From Neospora caninum Liverpool (lineage: Eukaryota > Apicomplexa > Conoidasida > Eucoccidiorida > Sarcocystidae): a stretch of 64,000 bases of DNA. The translations under genes and the position numbers were made by a program. The notes under the pieces were generated by a model that did no database searches, was not told where the DNA came from, and saw only the letters and a program-made list of their open reading frames with translations. Shown one piece after another: positions 23,062 through 34,754 of this stretch. Where the stretch lies: assembly GCF_000208865.1 (NCBI RefSeq), contig NC_018395.1:5442839-5506838 (forward strand), in the 5' to 3' direction. Each line of letters starts with the position of its first letter. Position 1 is the first letter of the stretch.

Positions 23062-26000
23062 ATGTCCAGACCTACATGTGCGTATACGTATATATATATA
23101 TATATATGAATAGGAATGTGTATAGATGCGTGTACGTGTGTATGCATGTTTAGCCGCGCCGTTGCCATGTTTGGAGTCGTCCCTCGTCGGAGGGTATTGG
23201 GAAACAAAATCGGGTTCGCGAGCGTTTGCTGGCTTCTGTGGCAGATACTACCAAGAGCGCGCTCTACGGAAGATGTTCAGCAACGGCCGCGCACGTTCCG
23301 GCATCATCGTCCTGCCTTGCGGTGCGGGAAAAACGTTAACAGGTGAGTCGCGGAGGTCTACGGGGGGCGAGGGCCCGCAACGAAGGGGTGGAGAGACTGC
23401 GGAAACGCGAGCACCGGAGAGCAGGCTCAAATGGGAAAGGAACGCCCCCAAGAAGCGTAAGCCTGCTCGAGACACGGATCGGTGACGCCAGCGGCGCATG
23501 CGGAGAAGAAAGAGTGTCGCACAGAACCAACTCGGGAAGCTAGAGACTCGGAGAGGGAGACAGTGAGATGGAGGGGAAGAGAGACAATGAGAGAGATAAA
23601 GCGCAAGACGCGGAGCCTGCTGGCGGTCGGAGACTGCGGTCCGAGGCGAAAAGAAGAGACGGGAAAAAAGAGCATTTGAACCATTGTGTGACGAGCAAAA
23701 GCCTGCTGCTCGGGCTTGGCTGTGGGTGGGGCGTTGTTGCCGAAGTTTTCGGCGCCCCACGTTTCCGGCTTTCTGGTTCGCCTGCCTCTTTCGCGCCTTC
23801 GAACGTTTTTTCTTTACGGCGTCTCTCCTCCGCTTGCTTGTATACGTGTCCCTTCTTACCTTCGTTCTGTCGTAGAGCTCTGTGTGTCACTGCCCCGTTC
23901 TTCCTCGTGCACGCATCTCTGTCTTTCCTCTCGCTCCTCAGGGATCACGGCTGCATGCACGCTCCGAAAGTCCGTCATGGTTTTAACGACTAGTGCAGTG
24001 GCAGTCGACCAGTGGAGAAAGCAATTCGAGGAGTACACGACTATTGATTCTTCTCGGCTGCTCACTCTCACTGCGGAAACGAAGCAGGTATTAGCACTCG
24101 CTTCTTCTCACGCGCAAAGCGGCTTCCCGATGCGTCCACCCCTCTGCCTGGCGTTTCCCCTCTGCGTCTGTTCGTCTCCGGCGTCTTCTCCGCAAGCGTC
24201 TCATTCCGCCATCCGAACATATGGCGTTCTTCCGTCGTTCTGCACGCTATGCCCTGCCTCTCTCCTTCTATACCTCGTCCTCGCCTTCGCGGTGTCTTGT
24301 TCCACAGGTCCCTCTGTCTCTGCTTTATACCACCACAGATATCTCTGTCTCTCTCCCTTCTACTACGACAGATATCTGTGTTTCTGTCGTCCACTACTAC
24401 AGATCTCTCTGTTTACTACTACTACTACTACAGATCTCTAGGTGCCTGCCGTCTACTACTGCAGATTCCTTTGTCTCCGTCTTTCTACTGCTGCAGTCCG
24501 TTTGTGTGTTGTTGCGTGCGGTACGCAGACGCTCTGGCCAGTCGACGAGGCGGGCGTTCTCGTCAGCACGTACACGATGCTTGCTTTCAGCGGCCGCAGA
24601 AGTTTGGCTGCGGAGCGAATTATGCAGCAGATTCGCGAGCGGGAGTGGGGGCTCTTAATTTTCGACGAAGTCCAGTTCGCGCCGGCGCCCGCCTTTCGAC
24701 GCATCAACGACCTCGTCAAGTGAGTGAAAAAACCGTCCTCGGGCCGCTCTCTCACGCGCACGGACGCGAAAAAGCGGCGGCCATGCGTCCCATGGGAGCA
24801 CAACTGTCTCTTTGCTTCTTTGCACGGCGCTGGATATCGATGACCTCCTGGTCGGTGTGGGGGAAGGTTCAGCTTAAGCGCGAGACGAGGCGAAGGCGAA
24901 GACGCGCCGAGCATTGGAGGGATCCACATGGGCACAAGAGAGCTCGCGCGTGTCTCTCCCGTTCGAGGTTTTTCGCGGGGCTTCCGCTGCGGAGACCAAG
25001 CCCTTCCAGATGCGCAAAGAGACGGAGAGGTTTTCGCCCCGCACACGACGTTCGCGTTCGCGTTGGGGACTCGTGCGTTTCTCTCAGTACCTAGCGAAGT
25101 TTTGCACAATTCGATCCCTGCATTACCAGTTAAAGAACGCGTCCCTATGCGTGTCTGGTACAGCGCATTCCTGAACAGTCTCGAGCGCTTTTCTGTGCCT
25201 CTGCAGGAGTCACTGCCGACTCGGCCTCACTGCAACCCTCGTTCGCGAAGATGATCTCATCAAGGATCTGCAGTGGCTGATCGGCCCGAAACTCTTCGAG
25301 GCGAACTGGATCGAACTTCAGGACCAGGTACACCCGCGAGGCGATTCCAGGAAAAGATGCTTTCTCGTCCCGGGCAAACAAACGGGATAGCCGTGCCTCT
25401 CTCCACCTTGGTTTCGCCTCTTTTTTTTTCGTCTCTCGCATGTCGCTGCTTGTTTTCAAAGGGGTGGTGTCCAGTGCGTCGGTCAGGCGTCGACTGTTTT
25501 CATTCTTTTCTGCAGTGCTCTGTGTTCTGAGCTATTGCCTTTCTTTCCTCCTCCAGGGCTTTCTCGCGCGCGTCTCATGTCAAGAGGTCTGGTGTCCAAT
25601 GACTGCCGATTTCTACCGCGAGTATTTGCGAGTAAGATTCTTTTCTCTCTCACACTCTGACATTCTCTGAGCTCAGTCGGCGGTTTGCTTCCCTTCGTTT
25701 CTCTCCTGGTCTCGCCTGTCCTGTCCTTCCCTTTCCTCTCCTTGGCTCTCCTGCTCTCCTCTCCTTTCCGCCGCCCCTTCCCCCTCTCGCCTTCTCTTTC
25801 TGTTTTTGGATGCCTTTTCTTTCTGTTTGTGGATGGTAACTCGTCTCTCGCTTTCCTCGATCCTTTTCTCTTCTCTCTGTTTTCGAACAGTGCTCACATG
25901 CCAAGCAGCGCAAGTTGTGGGTGTGTAACCCTACGAAGCTGATGACGTGCGAGTGGCTGCTGCGCTACCACGAGGCTCGCGGCGACAAGGTTCTGGTTTT

Positions 26001-28694
26001 CAGCGACAACGTCTTTGCGCTCTTGCACACGGCGAAGGCGCTGAACCGCCCCTTCATCTACGGCCAGGTCAGCGCCGTCGAACGCGTTGCCATCCTAAAT
26101 AAATTCAAGGTAGGCGTCGCGAGAAGATCGCCGAACCCGACAGGCACCCCCTCTGTCTCCTGCGGGGACTCAGCCCCCACGGGTGCGCTCGAACGTCTCT
26201 CAGCTGTCTCGATATGCCCCGTACTTGAACGCGCGCTGGTTTCTCGCATAGTTACCGGTCTAGAGGAGTGCGTCCCAGCGAAAGGAAAGCTGCTGGTAGT
26301 TAGGCCCGCATGCGTACGAAACGGGGGAGAGACAAAAACAGGCCAGAGGGAGAAGGACGGAGAAGTGGCGAGCAGCGGACTGGGTCGGAAGCGTGGCCTG
26401 GAACCTTTCCACCCGCGCTACTGCGCCGAGTAGCCCGGACTGCAGCGCTCGCTTTCCGCGTTCCCGTCCCCTTCAGCCCGGAGGTCTGTGCGCTCCGGTT
26501 TCCACATTTTCGCAAAGGCCGCAAACGTTTTTTGCGAGAGGCGCGCGCGGGTCGTAGTCGAGTGCCGGCGTGGAAGGGGGAGTGGAGAGGACGCCCGCAG
26601 GTTGCAACACGGCTCGGCCCCGACGGCCGGGACAGGGCGGCGCGTCATCCGCGGGCCTCTCCTCGAGCGAAGGCGCACTCTGAGGTAGCCCACTCAGAGC
26701 CGAGCGATCGAGAGGCGCGCCAGGCGGACGACCGGAGAGTGTTGGGTTCCTGTCTGTCCGGCCTTCAGCACGAGTCGACCTTCAACTCGCTGTTTCTCTC
26801 AAAGGTGGGAGACAACGCCATCGACATTCCTTGCGCCAATGTCGTCATTCAAATCTCCTTCAATTTCGCGTCACGGTGAGCCCCACACACGCACAACCTG
26901 GCCTGCTGGAAGGCTGCGACTCTTCCGTGGCGGGCACCGCCTGGCGGGGTGTATCTGTGCGCGGCGTTCGCGGTTCTTTCGCGCCTCTCCATCAGAGAGG
27001 GCCCATCGACGAAACGCCGGTGCGTCGCTTTCTCTGCGGCTGTCTCTTCTTCGTTGGAGCTCGGTGCCGGTTCCCCGCTCGGAGCTCTTTGAAACATGGA
27101 TGTTGCTTGAAAGAAGTCGAAGCCAACACCAAGGAGACGCCCTTGCGAGGCGCACGGGGTGTGCATGCAGGCTGCCGGGAGACGGACTCTCCGATGATGC
27201 CGCGGGACGGGTTACTCCTGAGACCGGTGGAGGTTCCGCTTCGGAAGGCCGAAGCGGTTTGAAAGGCGCGATTCTTTCTTGGCTCTCTTCTGGGCCAGCG
27301 CACACGTTTACCTGCCGCGGTTTTCTGGTCTTTGCGGCATTCACGTCGTTCGTCTGCGCACTCTCTGCCGCCTCTCTTGTGCAGGCGACAAGAAGCCCAG
27401 CGTCTGGGGCGAATTCTGCGCGCGAAGCCTCAGGCGGGGGACGAAGGCGAGAACTTCAATGCCTTCTTTTACTCTCTCATATCGAAGGATACGCTGGAGA
27501 TGGTGTACGCTGACAAACGGCAGCAGTTCATCATTGACCAGGTGGGCAGAACGGGCCCGTGAAGGCAGAGAAAGAAGGCAAAAAGCAAAACCAGCACATA
27601 ACGCGCGCGGGCGACGGTTCGGAGAGGCTCAAGTCGAGAGGCCGGAGCCCCGTCGCGCTTTTTGTGCAAAACGGGATTTCTCCGCTTTCTAGCGAGGGAC
27701 AGAAAACTCCTGGCGGACGAGAGCTGTGGACTTGACACATCTATCTGTATATATGCTCAGGCGGTTCGCTCTCTACGCCAACCGTCGCGGACTTCATTTC
27801 GAAGGGGTTGGGAAGAGTAAACGTGTGTCCGTCTTTACTACATCTGTTTCTCGGTGCGTGAATCTCCATAGACGTATCTTTCCTGTACAAATGTGTTTGC
27901 GTCTGCTATTCGCCGCTTTCTCCCTGGCTTTGTTTGCGGCCTCGTTTCCGTCGATTGTCTGTCAGTTGTTTCGCCTCTGCGTCTGCGTTCTCTCTAGGGC
28001 TACGCGTACAAAGTGATTCACAGTCGCGACTTGCCGCTGGAGCCGGAAAAGTTGATTTACGGGGACGCGCAGAGACAGCGAGAGATTTTGACGGACATTC
28101 TGGCGTCTGATGACAACGACATCACGCTGGACGACGATGGAGACGATGCGTCACGCCCGATGCTCTCTGTCGCCGGGGACCGGGCGCATCTTTTTGGAGG
28201 CAGTTCGAGAGCGGGGCGTGAAGGGTGGGGCGGCAGTGACGAAGGCCAACTTGAGGGTTTCGGGGAAAGTCTTCGCGGATTCGGGGACCCGCCGCATGTA
28301 CATATGCAAGGAAGCCTAGCGAGACTTGCCGGTAAGCGCGACTGGAGAGGCAACACACCAAACAGCAGGAACGGGGAACGAGACCCGGGGAGAGAACCTC
28401 CATGTACAGGCAGAAGTCGACCTGGCCGCTGCGTGTCGTCTTTGTCAGGTCTTTTGTGCGTCGTCGACGTCCGTCCAAACACAGGAAAAGTGGAGTTTTT
28501 TGCCTTCAGTGTGCGCGCTTTTTCACGCCCGCGTCGTTCTCGCGAACCTTTTTTTTCTGCCTCTTTCAGGCGATGGAGGGCCTTCCTACGGCGCACGGCC
28601 CGGCGGCCGCGGCGGCAAGCGCGCTGGGCGGAGTGGAGGCTCGGACGTCACGTCCATGCATCCTCTCTTTCGAGGATTTCACGGAAAAAAGTAA
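20578..28694 (+). CDS. ERCC3: TFIIH core helicase/translocase XPB (ERCC3/Rad25/Ssl2)
   Basis: XPB is the 3'-5' DNA translocase of TFIIH, for promoter opening and nucleotide excision repair in the nucleus. Fourteen exons join in phase to 980 residues: 20578-21063, 21387-21530, 21740-22321, 22697-22854, 23245-23342, 23942-24087, 24529-24719, 25207-25327, 25557-25631, 25891-26109, 26769-26875, 27385-27541, 27998-28331, 28570-28694. Seen: the N-terminal domain ([33 protein letters not shown]), Walker A PCGAGKT (481-487), the box II tetrad as DEVQ (584-587) instead of [15 protein letters not shown] with the XPB-specific RED motif (615-617), [25 protein letters not shown] and motif [15 protein letters not shown]. 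The end, [12 protein letters not shown], resembles the human HPLFKRFRK tail. Human XPB has 782 residues; the excess is an Ala/Pro/Thr-rich insert around 300-400 and an acidic Gly-rich C-terminal insert. Confidence 0.97.
21110..21298 (+). repeat. Polypurine (GA-rich) tract in XPB intron 1
   Basis: About 190 bases almost entirely A/G on the plus strand, dominated by GAGAAAGAGAG-type blocks, within the first intron (21064-21386). Long homopurine tracts of this kind can form intramolecular triplexes; that is known chemistry, not shown here. Confidence 0.8.
22330..22425 (+). repeat. Degenerate CGCTCTTTT tandem repeat in XPB intron 3
   Basis: Repeated blocks of CGCTCTTTT and CTTCCGCTCTTTT follow directly after the exon 3 donor (22322). 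The pyrimidine-rich array lies within the intron 22322-22696. Confidence 0.8.
23036..23108 (+). repeat. TA-rich microsatellite in XPB intron 4
   Basis: Two TA runs with ATG/TATG interruptions in the intron 22855-23244, flanked by variants of TATATGCATA. The intron is markedly more AT-rich than the others in this gene. Confidence 0.85.
24330..24500 (+). repeat. Repeated CTACTACAGAT blocks in XPB intron 6
   Basis: Five or six imperfect copies of a ~35-base block with the core CTACTACAGAT(C)TCTGT fill the second half of the intron 24088-24528. Each copy looks like a 3' splice site (pyrimidines followed by CAG), but the coding frame resumes only at the CGCAG acceptor before 24529. Confidence 0.8.
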
Positions 28695-31600
28695 CCGGTT
28701 GAAGAGGCCGAGGGAAACGCGAGAGAGAAGAGACGGAGTGGCGGAAGGCGCGGTTCCAGATTTCGCCTTTCCAGGCGAAAAACGGGTCCAAGCCTTTTTG
28801 AGGGCGGTTTAGGATTTCGTCGATCCTCTGCTTCGGAGAGCTTCGTTGCAGAAAGTGAAGAGGATGGCACACACCCGAAGCACGAAGAGCAGAGAGGGGA
28901 AGAAGGCGGTGCGCAGCCGAGAGAACGATGAACGGGACGCACCGGTAGAAGACTGGGGGTTTCGAAAGTACAAGACGCACGGCTCTTTCGGGTCGCCTTT
29001 TCCGGCTTTTTTCTGGCCTGCGGTGAGGCGTTTTTCGCTTCGCCCCTTCCGTTTCCAAAGCAGGAACCCAAGGGAAAAGACGCGGCTTCCGCGGGAGACC
29101 CGTGCGCTCTCCGTTTTTCAAGTTGTTGTGTGGTCGACCGCGAGACAAGTCTCGCGTCGCCGGAGACATGGCTCTGTTGCCGCCTTTCTCTGGAAAACGT
29201 TCAAGCACGTTGCGCGCAGACGCGCACCGAAAAAAAAAAACTGGCAAACGTCCTCACTCAGAGAGATGCGAAATGGTTCGTTGTACAGGAAGATGCGTGG
29301 TAAATACGTGAAGAAGCAGTCGGGAAGAGACGCTGTCGTTTGAAGAGAACTCTTCGTCTGTGGTTTAGACGTTCACATTTAGAGAAACGTCGACATCGTC
29401 TATCTAATGTATCCGTATATTCTTGAAGCTGCGCGCGGTGGAAGAGAACACAAGGAAGGACCAGTTTTTGACCACTGCTTTCCTGAGGCACTGCGGACAC
29501 ATCGGGAAGTTGCGAGGCCCGCAACTCGCACATCTTAGCGCACATGGCCGTGTAGACTGCTTAGGACTCACTGTCCTTCCTGAACTTGCAGTCAGGTAAC
29601 TGGATGTAGCGAGCGTCGAAGCGACTTGCTCCCCTGCGAAATTGCCGAATGCACGTCGCTCGCGACGCTCGTCAAGGACCAAAACTCGAGGCTGCGTTCA
29701 TTCCTGCGGCTGCACATCTGAAGTTCGGAGTTCTTCCAGCGGCCTCGGATGCCCCGTGGCGATCGCCGCTGTCAGAGGATCGCCGCGCTTTCTTACCCCA
29801 GACGCGACCGAACTTTGGATCGTTCGAGAACGAGACCACACAGAGCTGGGCCACGCCTTCGGAATGCGCAGCCATTTACGCGTGCGCTTCTCCGGTGTCA
29901 ACGCAGTACGGGACAGGGGAGGAGTCGGTTGTGTGTGTAATTTTTTTTGCACCCTTTTCAAAATGTATCCGACCCTCTGGCATTCTGTTCGCTACCCCGA
30001 CGGCAAAGCTGCACAAAGAGTCCACCGATCTCTCGTGCGTGAACCTCTCGGCTTCCCGTCACTGTCACTGTGTAACCGTACTCTGTTCGCTTCGCGACTG
30101 GAAGCCCCCGACTCTCTCATTTTCATCGTGAAGCACGGAACCTCTGCACACTTTTTGCGTCGCTGTCTCTCTCCCGCGAGGCGTTGGGGATTCACGGTCT
30201 CTGGTGGATCACGAGGAACTGGATCTTGATGTCTTTGTTTTTACCGGATCCAAGTTCAGGCATCACTTGACCAATGCCAGCGCGTTCTCGCGGCCGGAGG
30301 CGTGTGCAATTCCAGGCCAGAAAGAGCCCCTCCTGTCGGCTCTGTCGCTTTGCGTTTGTGCTATAAACGTCCCCTGGCGTGTTCTTACCTTTGTCGAAAT
30401 CGGTCCGTGACACCACATCCCGCCAGTGTGTTGGACCTTGCACAACCAAAGACAACCAGAGACCCAAACGCCTAGCCGTTCACCTTCTTTCTCTCTTTTC
30501 CTCTGTCCTTCCCGCGGCCGCTCGGCGCTCTGTGCGCTGCCCAAGCCTCTCTTTGTGTTCTCTCCTTCCCGCCTTTCCAGGCTGTCCTTTTGCATCCACA
30601 CGGGGCCGTCCATTCCCGGCTATCCCAGGAGAGAACCTCCAGGCGGCTGGCTGCTGGAAACGAAATGCCGGACGCCTGTCGCGCGCGAGATTCGCGGACC
30701 GTGCGAAAGGAACGGGCGAAAAGTTTCGAGAGCAGAAGCTTCGATGTTGCGATTGGGCGAGTGCTGTCTCCGGAGCCCGCCAAGCTCGTCTCCGAGGTCA
30801 CAGGAGAGTATGCGCCTGCCGCGAGCGGCGCGCACACGCCGCTGTTTCTCAGAGGTTTTGTGCTTGCGCACGGGCTGGCGCACGCGTGCGTCATCCGGCT
30901 TTGCGGTTGGAAGCCTCTTTGCGGTTTCCTCCTTTGCAGAAGAGCGAAAACGGCGAGATTTGGGATTTTGTGCGTGTAAGAGACAGCGCCACTTTCAGTC
31001 CCCTTTTTTTCTGCTCGCGTACGGCCGCACCGAACCGACTTTCCGGAGTTGGACGCCTCTGAGTGTACTCCGTATACCCCACACAGAAAGCAGGCTGCGG
31101 AAAGCGAGGAGAAACGACGAGGCTTCCTTTCTTCTTTTTGGCGCAGTCTCCTTGCCAGGACTCGACTCTGGGAGACGTGCATTTTTCTTCCCAGACGAAC
31201 GCGTCTCCGGTGTCGACCTCTCTATCCCGGAAATCGCTCTGCGTGGCCAAGCCGCCTCGACGGCGGGACCCCGTCGCGTGTACATACATCACGCTCTTCT
31301 GCCTCTCGTTTTCGTCTCCACTTTCCTCACAGCTGCTTTTCCAACTTCTCCGACCTTCAGTGCCCAAGCCAGAAACTGGAAAAGCCGTATATCCGTCGGA
31401 CGGAGTTGGAAACAACGCGCGGCGCGGCTGCAAAAAGAATGTGCGACGGACGAAGTTTGCTCGGCCCTAAAATTCCGAACGTATCTTCTCTCTGTCCCTT
31501 CACGTGTCTTCACAGTCTCTCCCCTTCTCTGCGCCGGTTCCTCGATTCCGCAGGCTTGTTGGCTCTTTGGTCTCCCCCTCTTTTCTGAGATTTCCTGGGC

Positions 31601-31766
31601 CAGACTTTGCACTCTCGCGCGCTGTCTGTGAAAAAACGAGTTCCTCGCTGACGCGACCGACCGTTTCACTTTCCCCCTACTCCTGTGTTCCCCTCCCCAC
31701 CGCGCCTTCCCTTCCTCTTTTCGAAAGGAAAAGGGGCGTCTGTCTCTCTCTCTCTCTCGCACCAGA
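28695..31766 (+). other. Intergenic region / long leader between XPB and LSM14 genes
   Basis: Holds the XPB 3' UTR and the promoter plus 5' UTR of the LSM14-type gene. Long open frames at 30.4-31.6 kb overlap in several frames, are Ser/Arg/Leu-rich and start within pyrimidine-rich leader-like sequence, so I do not call them genes. A TCTCTCTC run immediately precedes the LSM14 start. One copy of a dispersed repeat is at 29301-29425. Confidence 0.55.
29301..29425 (+). repeat. Dispersed repeat, copy A
   Basis: Aligns by eye along its whole length with 60093-60220. Shared landmarks in order are AAGAAGCAGT, CTCTTCGTCT, a TTCA..T spacer, CGTC.ACATC and AATGTATCCGTATAT. The copies are diverged by roughly a quarter. 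No open frame is conserved between them. Confidence 0.75.
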
Positions 31767-34290
31767 ATGGCGGCCGCTTCGCTCGGATCGGCGACCTCTG
31801 CGGCGGGAGGCGACGCCTCAGCTGCAGGCGCCGCGGACGTCGGCCCAGGCGCAGAACTCCCTTACCTCGGCAGTCGAATTTCTCTCATTTCCAACACGGA
31901 AATCCGCTATGAAGGTCCGCGTTTCAGCAACTCCAGCGACACTGAAAAACTTTCGTACATTTATGTGTTGCGTAGCCGTACAGTTTCATATATGTATGTA
32001 TATTCGTGCAGGATGGGAAATCTGTAGATATGTCTAGTGATGCGTATGTGCATATGCATAGCAAGAGAGGCATGGGAATATGCATATATTGATGTTGATT
32101 TGAGATCTAGGTCTATCGGTATGTAACGCGTAAATAAATCGGGAAAAAGATTTGTGAGCGATATTTAAGTGGAGGTGGAGGCAAGTGCACGGTGGAAGGG
32201 ATAGAAGTTGTTCGAATGTGTGTAGGGCCACCACGAACTTTGTCCAAACGCGAAATTTGATGCCGTGTAACGGAAATATAAAGGAATGGGCCGTTGCTAA
32301 GTCTCGCACATCTGGCCCACGCAGTGTTCCCTTTTCCTCTGCGCTGACTTCTCCTTCGATCTCGGAGAACTGCGAAGGCGCCTGGTGCCGAGAACGCCAG
32401 CTGGCGTGCATGGACGGAACTACTCTGCACACTTACCTCCGGACCTGGGGAGGGAACGGTGCATTTTTTTTTACACGAGCGCCTCAGCTGTCGGTACAGT
32501 GATGGATAGATACAACTTGTTCGAGATGTGTCAACGGTTCCGTCTTCGTGTTCTGTGTCTCTTCAGGAATTTTGGACTCGATCAACGCGGAGCAAGCGAC
32601 GGTGGCCCTCCGCATGGTTCGCTCCCTGGGGACGGAGGGACGGAGACACCCAGAAGACATCCCGCCTTCTCCGCAAGTGTATGACTGCATCGTGTTCAAA
32701 GGTACGCCTGGCACAGAGATACGAGTCAAGGATGGCTAGTCCATTGTGAGGTAACTTTCGGTACCTTTTACCTTTTGTCCCGTCGAAACGCGGTCGCCTC
32801 CCTCGTTGACGTGCCGCACAAAAAAGGCAGTGAAGCCGCCATCTCTCTCGCTTCTTTTTTGTGTTCACCTGTCGCTCCACTCTCAAGACGGTTCTCTCCC
32901 TTCCCGTTTCCTCGCGATCTGTACTCCGCCAAAGCGCCCATATCATTCAATCTATCTAGGAATATATATATATATATATATATATGTTGCGGGGCAAGGA
33001 CTGCAGAACTTCTGCCTCTTTGTGGGATTCCGTGGGTCTTTTGCCTCTGGCAGTTGGCCGTTTTGTGCCTGCATCTGTGTCGTTGCTCAGGTTCGGACAT
33101 CAAGGATTTGACGGTATGTTCGGAGCCTGACCCGTCGCTGGTGAATCACCTGAGCGCCTTTCCCCCAGATCCTGCAATTGTCTCCATGTCGGGCCCTTCG
33201 GCAAATGCGCACGGCTACGCGTCGCCGGCGCCGGCTCTGTCCTCGGACCCTCTGTACATGGACGGCTCTTCGGGCGCGCTGGGTACGCCGAACCGGGGGA
33301 GACACGGCAGTGTCTCCTCTCCCTCTCTCATGGGGGCGACCCCACACAGCTTGTTGCCTCTGAATCCCTCGTCGCTCCCCGGCTCCAGCGGCATTCTCGG
33401 CGGCGGAGGCTTCCCGTCTCCCTCTTTCCTCGGCGGAAATGGGTCGCCCCTTCTGAGCGCCGAGCCGCACCCGGCACCCGGCGTGGTCTGCGGGGCCCAG
33501 GAAACGGGGTACCCTGCATACCCCGCTGGTGGGGCGGGTCGCCCAGGGGAGGGCGAAGGCAGTTTCCTCGCAGCGCCAAGCAGTCAGACTTCTTCGCTGC
33601 CAGGCAGCCAGCGCACAGGGCGAGGCGGGCACGGCCTCCCGCAGTACGGCGTCCCCGGCGCGCTCAACGGCAGAGACATGGGCACGAGGGGGGGCCGAGA
33701 CGACGGCCTGAGGCCCTTCGGCCCGAACTACGGGCGCGGCGCGGGCGGCGCGGGCTACAACCGCGGGCCGAAGAACGGGCAGCATGCAGGCGGGCGGGGC
33801 TTCTACGGCAACGGGGCTGGGCGAGGCGGCGCCATGTACGGCGGCTACTATGGGCGGAAGAACGGGTACTACGGCGCCCCAAGCGGGCCTGGCGGCCCCG
33901 AGCAAGGCCGCAGGGGCTACCACCAGCGGAACCCTATCGGGGAACTGAAGAGCCACCCGAATGAGCAACTGAAGAGCGAAACTGCCCAGGACTTCGACTT
34001 TGAAACAATGAACAAACAGTTCGCGAAACCCAGTAAGGCACAACGCCGAGAGACGCGGGAGGGCAGAACGGCAACTGCGCGCTTCCAAGCAGTTGCCGTC
34101 GAGCAGCGAAAGCAGGCTGCGCGGGTGCGAGTCCAATCCCTGCACAAGGGGCGAGACGGTGCGGACCGGTCCCTGCGCGCGCGACGAGATTGGCTCGCAA
34201 AGACGGAAAGCGCGGGAAAACCGACACGTGGACCGCCTCGGTTCTGAACGCACATGACCACAGCCGTACCTGTGTGTAACGTAGATCTGC

Positions 34291-34321
<31 letters not shown>

Positions 34322-34754
34322 GGTTGGTGTATCGGTGGGTGGGTGTGGATCTCTACATTGGTCAACTGTGCTTTTCTGGCAGGAGCCTGCGTGGTTTGTG
34401 TGTTGTGCGTTGTCGTTCGTAGCGTCGCTTCCGCCGGCGGAGAGGACCGATGAGAAGGGCCCGGGACTCGAGGGTGCGGAGGAGTTTGGGATCGAGAAGA
34501 AGAAGCCGTATGACAAAAACGAGTCTTTCTTCGATTCAATTTCTTGTGAAGCGCTGGACAAACAACAAGGACGCGAAGAGCGGTTCGACCGTCAGAAACA
34601 GAGAGAACTCGACGTGAGCACCTTCGGTTCTCAAGCTGCGCACTACCGACCCATGCAGGGTTGGGGTGGCCCGGGGAGAGGACGACGCGGAGGCCGAGGC
34701 GGCCGCAGAGGGCGAGGCAGAGGCCGAGGAGGACGAGCCGGTGACGACCTGTAA
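31767..34754 (+). CDS. LSM14: LSM14/Scd6/RAP55-type mRNP (P-body) protein
   Basis: Members of this family bind eIF4G and DDX6-type helicases and promote translational repression and decapping in cytoplasmic granules. Exons 31767-31914, 32567-32701, 33091-34032 and 34423-34754 join in phase to 518 residues. Seen: an N-terminal LSM14 domain (YLGSRISLISNTEIRYEG, then ATVALRMVRSLGTEGR and SDIKDLTVC) at about 31-105; a ~290-residue Gly/Ser/Pro- and RG/YG-rich linker; the FDF motif (DFDFETMNKQF, 396-406); the FFD box (YDKNESFFDSIS, 438-449); the TFG box (LDVSTFGSQ, about 471-479); and a C-terminal RGG tail. The full LSM-FDF-FFD-TFG-RGG order makes the call secure. Reading through the third donor instead of splicing would end at 34247 and lose FFD, TFG and RGG. 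Confidence 0.95.
32962..32985 (+). repeat. (AT)12 microsatellite in LSM14 intron 2
   Basis: Uninterrupted AT run in the intron 32702-33090. A second TA run lies in intron 3 at about 34288-34321. Confidence 0.9.

Noticed and set aside
30426..31631. 401-residue plus-strand open frame upstream of LSM14
   Set aside because: GC-rich leader sequence stays open in several frames; there are no motifs, and it leads into the pyrimidine-rich LSM14 5' region.
33087..34292. 401-residue minus-strand frame
   Set aside because: It is a shadow of the Gly/Arg-rich third exon of the LSM14-type gene.
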